Of a DNA stretch of 64,000 bases, positions 1-8,221 are shown one piece after another (within the stretch, counting starts at the first letter, position 1; each line of letters starts with the position of its first letter). Under the pieces are notes generated by a model, which had not been told where the DNA came from, did no database searches, and worked only from the letters and a program-made list of their open reading frames with translations. The position numbers and the translations under genes are program-made. Source of the stretch: Salinibacillus aidingensis (lineage in GTDB: Bacteria > Bacillota > Bacilli > Bacillales > Alkalibacillaceae); contig NZ_BAAADO010000001.1 of assembly GCF_039522525.1 (NCBI RefSeq), positions 248,001 through 312,000 of the forward strand, given 5' to 3'.

Positions 1-717
1 CCAATAGAGGACAAATCCCCAGTGACAATTAAGTCATAGTCATCCGGGGAACGACCCATATCAGCCAGATGGGTTTTAATGGTGTCATAAGCTGCCGGAA
101 CCATAGCGGAACCCATATCAAATGGATCACCCATCTGATAGTCCATTACCTTTCCTATTGTGGCCGCTTCTACTCTTATCGTTGATGGCTTTTGAGAAAC
201 TAATGCACTCCCCCCGCCAGTAATTGTCGTTGTAGCTGTAGCAGGTTTTTGCCCGCCATACTCTGTGGGATACCGGAATTGTCTCTCTGCTGTTGCATTG
301 TGACTGCTGGTGGCAGCAATCGCATTGTTCACAAAACCGGCATCCACTAGTGCAGAAGCGACAGCCAGCGTTTCCATTGAGGTGGAACATGCCCCAAACA
401 TATTTAAAATCGGTATAGACAAGGTTCTTGCTGCATAATTTGACGTAACATTTTGGTTGAGCAAATCGCCACTTAACATTAAGTCGATCTGATCTGTTTG
501 TAATCTGGCCTTTTGAATACAGGTTTGTATAGACTGCTGGAGGATTTTTCGTTCTGCCTTCTCCCAGTTATCCTCATGACAATGTAAATCATCAAAAGTG
601 ATATCAAAGGTTTCGCTAAGAGGACCCTGTGCTTCCATGGGACCTGCAACAGTTGCGGTTTCATTAATGTATACTTGATTTTCAAATATCCATGTCTGCT
701 TCCCTAATTTACCCATG
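1..717 (-). CDS. spoVAD: SpoVAD, stage V sporulation protein AD (partial, C-terminus off the left edge)
   Basis: A continuous minus-strand frame runs from an ATG at 717, preceded by a CAGGAGGAT ribosome site, to base 1 without a stop, giving 239 codons of a protein that is usually about 340. It has a thiolase/FabH-like fold with Cys110 in a GACSTS motif where thiolases hold the nucleophile. In the family this protein binds dipicolinic acid (DPA) rather than doing thiolase chemistry. It works with SpoVAC and others in moving DPA into the forespore and releasing it at germination. It is the fourth gene of the spoVA operon, 13 nt after spoVAC. Only the edge truncates it; other-frame ORFs inside it are coincidental. 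Confidence 0.95.
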
Positions 718-730
718 TAAATCCTCCTGT

Positions 731-1180
731 TTATTGCATGATTAAGTACCGGATAATCCCAACCAGATAAGCAGAAACCGTTCCATAAACAATAACAGAA
801 CCAGCCAATTTAAACATATTACCACCGACACCCAAAACTAAGCCTTCACTCTTATGCTCTAAAGCTGCACTTGTTATTGCATTGGCAAATCCAGTGATAG
901 GCACAGCTGAACCTGCACCGGCAAACTGGGCTAACTTATCATATACACCAAAGCCGGTCAGAAGAGATGAAATCAGAATCAGCGTAGCAGCCGTTGGACT
1001 GGCTGCATCCTTTTCACTGTATCCAAAAACGCCAATATAAAAGTCGGTTAAGGCTTGACCAACGACACAAATTAATCCACCGATAATGAAGGCTTTAACA
1101 CAATTAAGGAATAAATTTGGTTTGGGTTGATAAGATTTAACCGTATTTTTATAATTTTGCTTATCAAATTTTTTACTCAT
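731..1180 (-). CDS. spoVAC: SpoVAC, DPA channel membrane protein
   Basis: 149 aa integral membrane protein of the spore inner membrane. SpoVAC is the mechanosensitive-like channel component for Ca-DPA movement in sporulation and germination. About four hydrophobic segments are visible, starting with FLNCVKAFIIGGLICVVG near residue 25 and ending in the C-terminal VSAYLVGIIRYLIMQ. An in-frame upstream start would overlap spoVAB. The ATG at 1180 (MSKKFDKQ) is preferred because GGAGTGGTGAT precedes it and it leaves a 17 nt gap after spoVAB. Size and order within the operon match the family. Confidence 0.95.
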   Translation of the reverse strand: MSKKFDKQNYKNTVKSYQPKPNLFLNCVKAFIIGGLICVVGQALTDFYIGVFGYSEKDAASPTAATLILISSLLTGFGVYDKLAQFAGAGSAVPITGFANAITSAALEHKSEGLVLGVGGNMFKLAGSVIVYGTVSAYLVGIIRYLIMQ

Positions 1181-1197
1181 ATCACCACTCCAATAAC

Positions 1198-1617
1198 TCA
1201 TTTCACAAAAATCATCCACTGGAATAGGGACCCTAAAACTTTTCCCAGAACAAGTGCCATTAAAAATCCCAAAATATACCCATCCATACCAACTCTTTTG
1301 GCAAGGATAGGAAATACATTAAGGACTTCTGTTAATGCAGCCGCCAGCATACCGATAAAAATGCCATGAAATAACCCCCACACCATTTCAATAAATACGG
1401 GGAGGCTGAAAACAAAAGAACTGAAGGATAAGAACGTGCCAAATAGTGCACCTGCAATCACGCTTGTTTCATAATATTGTGTAAAGACATGTGTTTTACT
1501 TAGCTGGATCAGCCTGGGAATTACTCCTAAAACCGTTAAAAAGGCGACAAATCCCGCTCCTACCGCTAGCCCGGAAGCAAGTCCAATCATCACTTCCAGC
1601 AGCTTAATCATGATCAT
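1198..1617 (-). CDS. spoVAB: SpoVAB, stage V sporulation protein AB
   Basis: 139 aa, close to the usual 140, and highly hydrophobic with four to five membrane segments. The LASGLAVGAGFVAFLTVLG start and GYILGFLMALVLGKVLG end are typical of SpoVAB. Its precise role is not known beyond membership of the spoVA set needed for DPA uptake by the forespore. The start at 1617 overlaps the spoVAA 3' end by 14 nt, suggesting translational coupling; an in-frame ATG two codons later is an alternative. The ribosome site is weak, which also points to coupling. Confidence 0.93.
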   Translation of the reverse strand: MIMIKLLEVMIGLASGLAVGAGFVAFLTVLGVIPRLIQLSKTHVFTQYYETSVIAGALFGTFLSFSSFVFSLPVFIEMVWGLFHGIFIGMLAAALTEVLNVFPILAKRVGMDGYILGFLMALVLGKVLGSLFQWMIFVK

Positions 1618-2221
1618 CGTTTTTACTCATTTCGTTTTCATGTAGGATCACGTAATTATCCAATTCCTGCTGATATTTATGGATTTCTACTTCCAACGGA
1701 CTTGGTTCTTCGTTAATTCGTTTCTTAAAGACATGATTAAAAAACAGGATCATGCCCAGCCCCAGGCCTATGGAATATGGGATTTGAAGCCACAGAGGAT
1801 AAGGATTGCTCTTGCCTGTCAACAAATAATGGAGATGCTGCTGGACCTCCTGCATGCTCACATCATAGTGAAAGTTCATAATAGCCATTCCGGAACCAAT
1901 AAATAACAATAGCCAGATAAAACCGACGATGAACAAACGAGGCTTTTTTGGCGAAACATCTATATAGGCAATGGTCTGATTAGGTCCAATCGATTGAAAT
2001 TCCAAATTAGGGTGTTGATTTCCAAGAAGTTGAATAACCGAGTAAATGTCCAGTACCACTATGTTCTTATCGTCCTTTTTCACCTGATAGATAAAGGTAT
2101 TTTCCAGAAGCTTTCGCCAATGATCATTTGCGGTTATAAAGGCTATATCCTTAAGCAGCAGCTTCTTTTCCTTAGGTATTTTAATTTTATGACGTAATCG
2201 TATATAAACCTGTTCCCCCAT
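1604..2221 (-). CDS. spoVAA: SpoVAA, stage V sporulation protein AA
   Basis: 205 aa, matching the usual length of about 206. A soluble N-terminal half of about 105 residues (MGEQVYIRLRHKIKIPKEKK at the start) is followed by two membrane segments, LFIVGFIWLLLFIGSG and PYSIGLGLGMILFFNHVF, and a charged cytosolic tail. It is the first gene of the spoVA operon. GAGAGGAGTGTTGTGCC lies just upstream of the ATG, and a sigma-G promoter about 37 nt before the start explains forespore-specific expression. Confidence 0.94.
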   Translation of the reverse strand: MGEQVYIRLRHKIKIPKEKKLLLKDIAFITANDHWRKLLENTFIYQVKKDDKNIVVLDIYSVIQLLGNQHPNLEFQSIGPNQTIAYIDVSPKKPRLFIVGFIWLLLFIGSGMAIMNFHYDVSMQEVQQHLHYLLTGKSNPYPLWLQIPYSIGLGLGMILFFNHVFKKRINEEPSPLEVEIHKYQQELDNYVILHENEMSKNDDHD

Positions 2222-2257
2222 GGCACAACACTCCTCTCTTGTTGAGAAGTTTACGTT

Positions 2258-2288
2258 TATTATGTGTAACTGCCGGTTTGTTCATGCA
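2258..2288 (-). promoter_or_regulatory. Sigma-G promoter of the spoVA operon
   Basis: On the minus strand a -35 TGCATG (GHATR) is followed by exactly 18 nt and a -10 CATAATA (CATNHTA). This is a full match to the sigma-G consensus. It ends 36 nt before the spoVAA ATG, and spoVA is a known sigma-G operon in Bacillus. The match is seen in sequence; use by sigma-G is inferred. Confidence 0.82.
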
Positions 2289-2309
2289 AAAAGTTAGCAG
2301 GTGAAAAAC

Positions 2310-2449
2310 AAAGGCGGAAGCGCCCGTTTGTCCAGCTGCGGCTCCTAGGTCAAGGCGGATATAAGTCAAAGCCATTTCGTGGCCAAAACCATGCCACTCC
2401 ATGTCTTCGTCTTATCCCGCATGACCTGAACAGTCGCCTCCGCTTTTCT
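2310..2449 (-). repeat. Family A intergenic repeat, copy A1
   Basis: About 140 bp copy of a dispersed hairpin-forming element. In the orientation used here (minus strand) it starts AGAAAAGCGGAGGCGAC and ends CGGGCGCTTCCGCC. The core arms GCGGGATAAGACGAAGAC and GACTTATATCCGC pair imperfectly around a GTGGC/GCCAC stem. Tandem neighbours A2 and A3 follow directly. No reading frame in it is convincing. Confidence 0.9.
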
Positions 2450-2572
2450 CTGTCCAGCTGCGGCTCCTAGGTCAACGCGGATATAAGCCAAAGCCATTTC
2501 GTGGCCAAAACCATGCCACTCCATGTCTTCGTCTTATCCCGCATGACCTGAACAGTCGCCTCCGCTTTTCTC
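2450..2572 (-). repeat. Family A intergenic repeat, copy A2
   Basis: About 123 bp, nearly identical to A1, lacking only the outer AAAGGCGGAAGCGCCC segment. It is arranged head to tail with A1 and A3. Scattered single-base differences suggest tandem duplication followed by some drift. Confidence 0.9.
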
Positions 2573-2698
2573 TGTCCAGCTGCGCTCCCAGGCCCAAGCG
2601 GTCATAAGCAGAATCCCCTCGCCTCCATGGCCAAAAAGCGGCCACTCCGGATATTCTGCTTATGCCGTCGGGCCTAAACGGTCGCCTTCGCTTTTCTA
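2573..2698 (-). repeat. Family A intergenic repeat, diverged copy A3
   Basis: About 126 bp. The outer ends match A1/A2 but the core stem has a different sequence that still pairs: CATAAGCAGAAT with ATTCTGCTTATG (12 bp) and TGGCC with GGCCA. Pairing kept with changed sequence suggests that the hairpin, not the primary sequence, is conserved. Confidence 0.85.
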
Positions 2699-2970
2699 TT
2701 AGCGACGTACGGACTGGACTGAGCCGGAGGAGATAAAGTGAAACTTCAATCAGTGGGGGTTGTCCCCCAACTGATTGTTAGTTGAACAAATCGGGTGTTT
2801 ACTGGCTGTTGACCTCCATTTATTTATTAACAGGGGGTCTTACAGCCAGTTAACACGCGGAAAAGGAAACACGACGAGACTTTGTTGAGTCGATGTTGAC
2901 TTATCGGACGGAGGTGAAGGAAGTCTCGCTAGTCGCTGGACGCTGGAGCCGGACGTGGCCTCTCCTGATT
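2698..2970. repeat. Family B intergenic repeat, copy B1
   Basis: About 270 bp element directly abutting A3, with a close copy at 48724-48986. It contains a hairpin AATCAGTGGGGG/CCCCCAACTGATT near 2755 and a second long stem built from GTGTTTACTGGCTGTTGACC and GGTCTTACAGCCAGTTAACAC. No protein-coding frame is supported. Together with A1-A3 it fills the otherwise gene-free 2289-3000 interval between the sigF terminator and the spoVA promoter. Confidence 0.88.
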
Positions 2971-3000
2971 TATTTTCCACGAGATTTTATAATTACCCAC

Positions 3001-3032
3001 AAAAAATGCCAGCTTTTCAGCTGACATTTTTT
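3001..3032 (-). terminator. Terminator after sigF
   Basis: AAAAAATG-CCAGCT, loop TTTC, AGCTGA-CATTTTTT forms an imperfect hairpin with A/T tracts on both sides. It ends 4 nt beyond the sigF stop and serves the minus-strand spoIIA operon. Confidence 0.75.
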
Positions 3033-3035
3033 AGT

Positions 3036-3791
3036 TTACGTTTTCATTTGATCACGTATATGATCCAATATTTTCTTTTCAAGCCTTGATACCTGCACTT
3101 GTGATATATCGAGTCGATGAGCGACTTCTGACTGTGTTTGATCTTTATAGTATCGCAAATAGATGATGAGTCGCTCTCTTTCGTCTAAATTTCGAATCAC
3201 TTCTTTCAGAGCGATTTTATCAAACCACTTCGAATCTTCATCGGACATTTGATCCAAAAGTGTAATCGGGTCTCCATCATTTTCATAAACCGTTTCATGT
3301 ATGGAATGAGGGGATTTTGATGCTTCCTGAGCGAACACAATATCTTCCGGTGAAATATCCATTTCATCTGCTAACTCCTGTATGGTTGGGGAGCGGCCGT
3401 ATTCCTTGGATAATTCATCCCGTTTCTTCCTGATTTTGTTACCGGTCTCCTTTAATGAGCGGCTAACTTTGACACTTCCATCATCACGAATGAAACGTTG
3501 AATCTCACCAATAATCATAGGAACTGCATAAGTGGAAAATTTGACTTCATAAGAAAGATCAAACTTATCAATAGACTTTAACAGACCTATACTGCCGATT
3601 TGAAACAAATCATCCGGATCATATCCCCGGTTCAGAAAGCGCTGTACAACTGACCATACAAGTCGCGTATTTTTTTCCACCAGAAAATCTCTTGCATCCT
3701 GATCCCCTTGCTGACTTTCATGAATTAGCTGTTTCACCTCTTCATCCGACAACGGCTTGTCGCTATTGGAAGTTTTCAGTTCCACATCCAT
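3036..3791 (-). CDS. sigF: RNA polymerase sigma-F factor, forespore-specific
   Basis: 251 aa, the usual length for SigF. It directs the first wave of forespore transcription and is held inactive by SpoIIAB. Region 2 is visible as DDLFQIGSIGLLKSIDKFD and the FSTYAVPMIIGEIQRFIRDD block, and region 4 as YYKDQTQSEVAHRLDISQVQ with its helix-turn-helix. The second ATG (3791, MDVELKTS) is chosen because AAGGGGAT lies 8 nt upstream; the first ATG would leave only 2 nt. It is third in spoIIAA-spoIIAB-sigF, 16 nt after spoIIAB, with a terminator directly behind it. Confidence 0.97.
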   Translation of the reverse strand: MDVELKTSNSDKPLSDEEVKQLIHESQQGDQDARDFLVEKNTRLVWSVVQRFLNRGYDPDDLFQIGSIGLLKSIDKFDLSYEVKFSTYAVPMIIGEIQRFIRDDGSVKVSRSLKETGNKIRKKRDELSKEYGRSPTIQELADEMDISPEDIVFAQEASKSPHSIHETVYENDGDPITLLDQMSDEDSKWFDKIALKEVIRNLDERERLIIYLRYYKDQTQSEVAHRLDISQVQVSRLEKKILDHIRDQMKT

Positions 3792-3807
3792 AGACATATC
3801 CCCTTAT

Positions 3808-4245
3808 TCACACAAGGTTTTCGCTTTTTTGAAAATGTTTCCTCAGCTTAACCGTTGTGCCTCTACCTTTTTCAGATTGAATGTCAACTTCATCCATAAA
3901 GTTCTCCATGATGGTAAAACCCATTCCGGATCGCTCAAGTTCCGGTTTTGATGTATACAAAGGCTGCTTGGCCTCATCTAAATCGTCAATTCCTATTCCT
4001 TCATCCCGAATGGTGAGTTCCACAAATTGATCATGCAGAACACAATCCATATAAACTTTACCGTCTACATCCTTTTCATAGCCATGGATAATCGCATTTG
4101 TGACCGCCTCAGAGACAACGGTTTTAATTTCCGTAAGCTCGTCCATAGTTGGATCTACCTGGGCAATAAAAGATGCAATGGTAACCCTGGCAAAGGACTC
4201 ATTTTCACTAATAGCTGAAAATTCGAGGTGCATCTCATTTTTCAT
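3808..4245 (-). CDS. spoIIAB: SpoIIAB, anti-sigma-F factor and serine kinase
   Basis: 145 aa GHKL-family protein. It binds sigma-F in the predivisional cell and mother cell, and phosphorylates SpoIIAA. The ATP-binding motifs are visible: N-box EAVTNAIIHGY, G1 box RDEGIGIDD and G2-like SGMGFTIM. The ATG overlaps the spoIIAA stop codon (ATGA, 4242-4245), a translational coupling that helps keep the partners in ratio. Confidence 0.97.
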   Translation of the reverse strand: MKNEMHLEFSAISENESFARVTIASFIAQVDPTMDELTEIKTVVSEAVTNAIIHGYEKDVDGKVYMDCVLHDQFVELTIRDEGIGIDDLDEAKQPLYTSKPELERSGMGFTIMENFMDEVDIQSEKGRGTTVKLRKHFQKSENLV

Positions 4246-4595
4246 GATGCCACCCCCAGATTTTTGAGCGCTTCAGCTTCATCTTCTTCCAGTCGGACAA
4301 TTTTAAATAGACCTGACAGCTCAAACAGCCTTTTAACAGATGGAGAAATTGAACATACAACCATTTCTCCACCTAATTCCTGAACCTCTTTATATCTGCC
4401 AAGCATAACGCCCAAACCTGAACTATCCATAAAACTCAGATCTTCTAAGTTAACAACGACATGCTGAATATCACTCTTTTTCATTTCTGACTGCCATTGC
4501 TGTTTTAAATCTTCAGACGTATGGTGGTCTAATTCACCCGTTAACCTTACGAGCAATACTTGATGTTTACTTTCAAATTGCACAGAAAGACTCAA
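4242..4595 (-). CDS. spoIIAA: SpoIIAA, anti-anti-sigma-F factor (TTG start)
   Basis: 117 aa STAS-domain protein, the exact family length. Unphosphorylated SpoIIAA displaces SpoIIAB from sigma-F. The phosphorylation site is Ser58 in FMDSSGLGV. The start is TTG at 4595 (MSLSVQFES): AAAAGGAGG lies 9 nt upstream and the protein then aligns with the family from residue 1. A longer frame from 4676 adds a basic 27-residue leader with no family counterpart and is rejected. It heads the spoIIA operon. Confidence 0.95.
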   Translation of the reverse strand: MSLSVQFESKHQVLLVRLTGELDHHTSEDLKQQWQSEMKKSDIQHVVVNLEDLSFMDSSGLGVMLGRYKEVQELGGEMVVCSISPSVKRLFELSGLFKIVRLEEDEAEALKNLGVAS

Positions 4596-4709
4596 GATTG
4601 AATGCCTCCTTTTTGCTTGCTTTACTTCTCCTTGAGTCTTTCTTCTTTGTCCTTTTGATTTCCTGCTTGCTGACAAAAGAAGTGCAATTTCGTCAAAATG
4701 ACTTACATT

Positions 4710-5882
4710 TTAAAACGGTTTGTAAAAATTACTCATTGTGCGCTTCATTAAGGTCCAGATCCCGGCCTGCTGAATATCCTGATTCACAATTAATGGGGTC
4801 TCGGATAAAACATCTTCATCATTCATTAATTTAAGGGTGCCCACTTCCTGTCCCTTTTTAAGCGGTAACGACAGCTCCTCTTTATATTCAATGACCTGCT
4901 CAAGGTTTTCAGCCTTTTCACCCTTTTTCATTAAGATGGAAACCTGATCACCTGTTACAACTTTAACATTAGCCTTGTCCGCTTTAAGCAGATTCATCTC
5001 ATCCACTTGCTCAAACCGATCATAAACCGGTTTTGTGTTATATTGCTGAAATGCATAGTCCAGCATAGCTGAAATATCCTTGTTTCTCTTTTTGGTCGTT
5101 TCTGCACCCATGACTACAGCAATGACACGCATTTCATCCCTTTTTGCGGTCGCAGTCAGACAATATTTCGCCTCACTTGTATACCCCGTTTTTAATCCAT
5201 CTACTCCTTTATAAAACTTTACGAGCTTGTTTGTGTTTACTAACCAGAACTCATCCTCTGTTCCTTTACGTAAATAATCATCATAAATGCTTGTATATTC
5301 CGTTATTTGTTCATGCTTCAGAAGTTCCTTCGCCATGACAGCCATATCCTGCGCTGTACTGTAGTGACCTTCTGCAGGCAGTCCCGTTGTATTTTTAAAC
5401 TTTGTATTTTCTAATCCTAACTCCTTCGCCTTTTTATTCATTTGTTCAACAAAGGCTTTTTCCGAACCGGCAATCCGTTCAGCTAAAGCAACGGAAGCAT
5501 CATTTCCGGATGCAACGGCAATCCCTTTTAAAAGGTCATCTACAGTCATTTCCTCGCCTTCTTCAAGGAAGATTTGCGAGCCACCCATAGATGCAGCATT
5601 CTCGCTGATCCGTACCTTTTCATCACGCTTAATTTTCCCACTTTCCAAGGCCTCCATAATGAGGATCATCGTCATGACCTTTGTCATACTGGCGGGTGGG
5701 AGACGTTCTTCACTATTTTTCTTATACAGAATCTCACCAGTGTCCTTTTCCATTAAAATAGCTGACTTTGAATTTTCTGCCAAATCCACTTCTGTTTTTT
5801 CTGATTGTTCTGCCTGTACGGGTAAAACCATAGTTGATGTGAGTAAACAAAAAATCGATAGCATTGTTGCCATTTTTCTCAT
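4710..5882 (-). CDS. dacF: DacF, sporulation D-alanyl-D-alanine carboxypeptidase
   Basis: 390 aa penicillin-binding protein of the PBP5 type that trims cell-wall or cortex peptides during sporulation. Visible are an N-terminal signal peptide (MRKMATMLSIFCLL to PVQA), the active-site Ser65-x-x-Lys68 in PPASMTKV, SGN in VASGNDAS, and KTG in DGLKTGYTSE. A PBP5 C-terminal beta domain and an amphipathic anchor (WTLMKRTMSNFYKPF) follow. The start at 5882 has GGAGGGAAACTA before it; the longer frame from 5963 would bury the signal peptide. It lies upstream of spoIIAA, as in Bacillus. Confidence 0.95.
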   Translation of the reverse strand: MRKMATMLSIFCLLTSTMVLPVQAEQSEKTEVDLAENSKSAILMEKDTGEILYKKNSEERLPPASMTKVMTMILIMEALESGKIKRDEKVRISENAASMGGSQIFLEEGEEMTVDDLLKGIAVASGNDASVALAERIAGSEKAFVEQMNKKAKELGLENTKFKNTTGLPAEGHYSTAQDMAVMAKELLKHEQITEYTSIYDDYLRKGTEDEFWLVNTNKLVKFYKGVDGLKTGYTSEAKYCLTATAKRDEMRVIAVVMGAETTKKRNKDISAMLDYAFQQYNTKPVYDRFEQVDEMNLLKADKANVKVVTGDQVSILMKKGEKAENLEQVIEYKEELSLPLKKGQEVGTLKLMNDEDVLSETPLIVNQDIQQAGIWTLMKRTMSNFYKPF

Positions 5883-6018
5883 TAGTTTCCCTCCATACCT
5901 GTTGCATAGGAATTTTTCTGATGCAAGTAAAGGACCTGCATTTTCAAACTGGAACATGGACAAGCTCTTTCATGATTCCTTTCATATTTTTTCCATGATG
6001 GATTAAATTTATAAGTAT

Positions 6019-6056
6019 AAAAAAGAAAATCCCGACTGAATCGGGATTTTCTTTTT
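6019..6056 (-). terminator. Terminator after the deoB-pupG-pdp operon
   Basis: AAAAAGAAAATCCCGA, loop CTGA/A, TCGGGATTTTCTTTTT: a strong symmetric hairpin with U tracts in both directions. It lies 5 nt past the pdp stop and separates nucleoside salvage from dacF. Confidence 0.9.
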
Positions 6057-6061
6057 GAAGA

Positions 6062-7363
6062 CTATTCAATAATTTTGCGTACGAGTTTTGGTTTGTTTAC
6101 GGAGTCTTTTTGAATCTGGATATTTTTATAAAGCGTTTCTTTAATTTCTTCGATGTTTTCCTGGTTTGAATGAATGGTTACCAGCGACTCACCAGCTTCT
6201 GCGTAGTCACCGATTTTTTTGTTTAGCATTAAGCCTACAGCTAAATCAATTTCAGATTCCTTCGTTGCTCTGCCTGCACCTAAATGCATCGCAGCTTTGC
6301 CAATCTCATCGGCGGTCATTCCGCTCACATAACCGCTTTCCCGGGCAGGGAGTTCAATTTTATACTTGGCATGGGGCAGTAACTCAGGTTTTTCAACCAC
6401 TTGACCATCTCCACCCTGAGATTCTAAAAAGGTACGGAATTTTTCAAGAGCATTTCCATTACGGATATTTTGTTCAAGCTTGCTTCTTGCTTCATCCAGA
6501 GTTTGAGCCTGGTTTCCTAAAACAGCCATCTGACTGCCCAGTGTCAGACATAGTTCTGTCAGATCATCAGGTCCTTCTCCTTTCAGAGTATCAATGGCTT
6601 CCTGAACTTCTAAGGCATTTCCAATGGCATGACCCAGCGGCTGATTCATGTCACTGATAACCGCCATTGTTCTGCGTCCAACCTGATTACCGATAGATAC
6701 CATGGCTTTGGCTAATTCCTCCGACTCATCTTCTGTTTTCATAAAAGCCCCGGCACCTGTTTTCACATCTAAAACAATGGCATCGGCACCAGCCGCAATT
6801 TTTTTACTCATAATAGAGCTGGCTATTAAAGGTATGGAATTTACTGTTGCCGTTACATCGCGCAGACCATAAAGCTTTTTATCCGCAGGTGTAAGATTCC
6901 CTGATTGACCAATCACCGAAACCTTATTCTGATTTACTAGTTCTATGAATTCATCCTTGTCCATTTCAACATGGAATCCTGATACAGATTCCAATTTATC
7001 AATGGTACCACCGGTGTGGCCTAACCCCCGCCCGCTCATTTTGGCTACCGGAACACCTAGAGATGCTACCAGAGGAGCCAGAACCAGGGTTGTTGTATCT
7101 CCTACACCACCTGTAGAATGTTTATCCACTTTTATTCCTTCAATGGATGACAGGTCAATGGTATCTCCGGAGTTGACCATCGCCATCGTTAGATTCGCCC
7201 GTTCTTCTTCTGTCATGTCCTGAAAGAAGATGGCCATACACAGAGCGCTGGCCTGATAATCGGGAATATTCCCTTGTGTATATTCCTCAATAAAAAAATC
7301 AATTTCCTCTTTCGTCAGGGCTTTCCCATCTCGTTTTTTTGTAATCACATCATACATTCTCAT
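6062..7363 (-). CDS. pdp: Pyrimidine-nucleoside phosphorylase
   Basis: 433 aa cytosolic enzyme. It phosphorolyses uridine, thymidine or deoxyuridine to base plus (deoxy)ribose-1-phosphate. The family blocks KVDKHSTGGVGDTTT (phosphate site) and SGRGLGHTGGTIDKLE near residues 80-120 are intact, as is GADAIVLDVKTGAGAFM. It is the last gene of a salvage unit with purine nucleoside phosphorylase and phosphopentomutase, 30 nt after pupG. In B. subtilis pdp lies elsewhere, so its place here differs. Confidence 0.96.
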   Translation of the reverse strand: MRMYDVITKKRDGKALTKEEIDFFIEEYTQGNIPDYQASALCMAIFFQDMTEEERANLTMAMVNSGDTIDLSSIEGIKVDKHSTGGVGDTTTLVLAPLVASLGVPVAKMSGRGLGHTGGTIDKLESVSGFHVEMDKDEFIELVNQNKVSVIGQSGNLTPADKKLYGLRDVTATVNSIPLIASSIMSKKIAAGADAIVLDVKTGAGAFMKTEDESEELAKAMVSIGNQVGRRTMAVISDMNQPLGHAIGNALEVQEAIDTLKGEGPDDLTELCLTLGSQMAVLGNQAQTLDEARSKLEQNIRNGNALEKFRTFLESQGGDGQVVEKPELLPHAKYKIELPARESGYVSGMTADEIGKAAMHLGAGRATKESEIDLAVGLMLNKKIGDYAEAGESLVTIHSNQENIEEIKETLYKNIQIQKDSVNKPKLVRKIIE

Positions 7364-7393
7364 ATTCCGTCACCCTTTCAAATTGCGGGTTTA

Positions 7394-8209
7394 TTAAGGT
7401 AAAGAACGAACAATTTCTTTTACAAAGGATAAAAAGTCCTGTTTTACTTTTTCCGTCGTTTCTATCACTTCCTGATGGGATAAAGGCTGATCCAGAATCC
7501 CCGCTGCCATGTTCGAAATACAGGAAATGCCCAGCACTTTAAGTCCTGCATGATTGGCAACGATAACCTCCGGGACTGTAGACATTCCTACTGCATCTCC
7601 CCCAAGGGTTCTCAGCATACGAATTTCGGCACCTGTTTCATAAGAAGGACCCGTATTTCCGACATAAACTCCTTTTTGGATATTTAAATGAAGCTTATCG
7701 GCACAGCCTTCTGCAAGTTTGATAAGGTCGTGATCATAGGCCTGAGACATATCCGGAAAACGGGGACCCATTTCATCTGCATTGGGACCAATCAGCGGAT
7801 TGTCCCCCATCATATTTATATGATCCTGAATAAGCATTAAATCACCGGGCTGGAAGGATTCATTAATTCCTCCAGCAGCATTGGTTACCAACAATTTTTC
7901 AACGCCCAATTCCTTCATGACTCTTACAGGAAAGGTTACCTGCTCCATGGCATAGCCTTCATAATAATGAAAACGTCCCTGCATGGCTATGACTTCTTTT
8001 CCCTCAAGTGTTCCTATTACAAGCTGACCTTTATGTCCTGCAACTGTGGATTGTGGAAAATGAGGAATATCTTTATAATTAATAACGATAGGATCTTCAA
8101 TTTCATCAGCTAACACTCCGAGGCCAGACCCCAAAATAAGGCCTGTATCCGGTTGCTTTCCTGTAATCTTATTCGTTATAAATGCTGCAGCTTCTTTCAT
8201 TTGACTCAC
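7394..8209 (-). CDS. pupG: Purine nucleoside phosphorylase I
   Basis: 271 aa trimeric-type PNP acting on guanosine and inosine, releasing base and ribose-1-phosphate. Typical blocks are GLILGSGLGVLADEI with the phosphate-binding Ser, the ITNAAGGIN-like block (LVTNAAGGINESF), MQGRFHYYEGY, and VGMSTVPEVIVANHAGL near the purine site. It starts 12 nt after the deoB stop and shares its operon. Confidence 0.95.
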   Translation of the reverse strand: MSQMKEAAAFITNKITGKQPDTGLILGSGLGVLADEIEDPIVINYKDIPHFPQSTVAGHKGQLVIGTLEGKEVIAMQGRFHYYEGYAMEQVTFPVRVMKELGVEKLLVTNAAGGINESFQPGDLMLIQDHINMMGDNPLIGPNADEMGPRFPDMSQAYDHDLIKLAEGCADKLHLNIQKGVYVGNTGPSYETGAEIRMLRTLGGDAVGMSTVPEVIVANHAGLKVLGISCISNMAAGILDQPLSHQEVIETTEKVKQDFLSFVKEIVRSLP

Positions 8210-8221
8210 AGTGTTTTCCTC

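Noticed and set aside
127..685. Two short minus-strand frames suggesting a frameshifted spoVAD
   Set aside because: A third frame is open without interruption from the ATG at 717 to base 1 and reads as SpoVAD throughout, so the short frames are shadows.
2187..2402. 71-codon minus-strand frame running from repeat A1 into spoVAA
   Set aside because: It consists of repeat sequence and promoter; the sigma-G promoter and spoVAA start explain the region.
2310..2698. CRISPR-like array
   Set aside because: Units are about 125-140 bp, contain internal hairpins and are not separated by unique spacers; no cas genes are near.
4596..4709. Sigma-H promoter and Spo0A box before spoIIAA
   Set aside because: GCAGGAAAT and a GAA-containing -10 are only about 8 nt apart (11-12 expected), and TTGACGAAAT has a mismatch in the 0A core; too weak to annotate.
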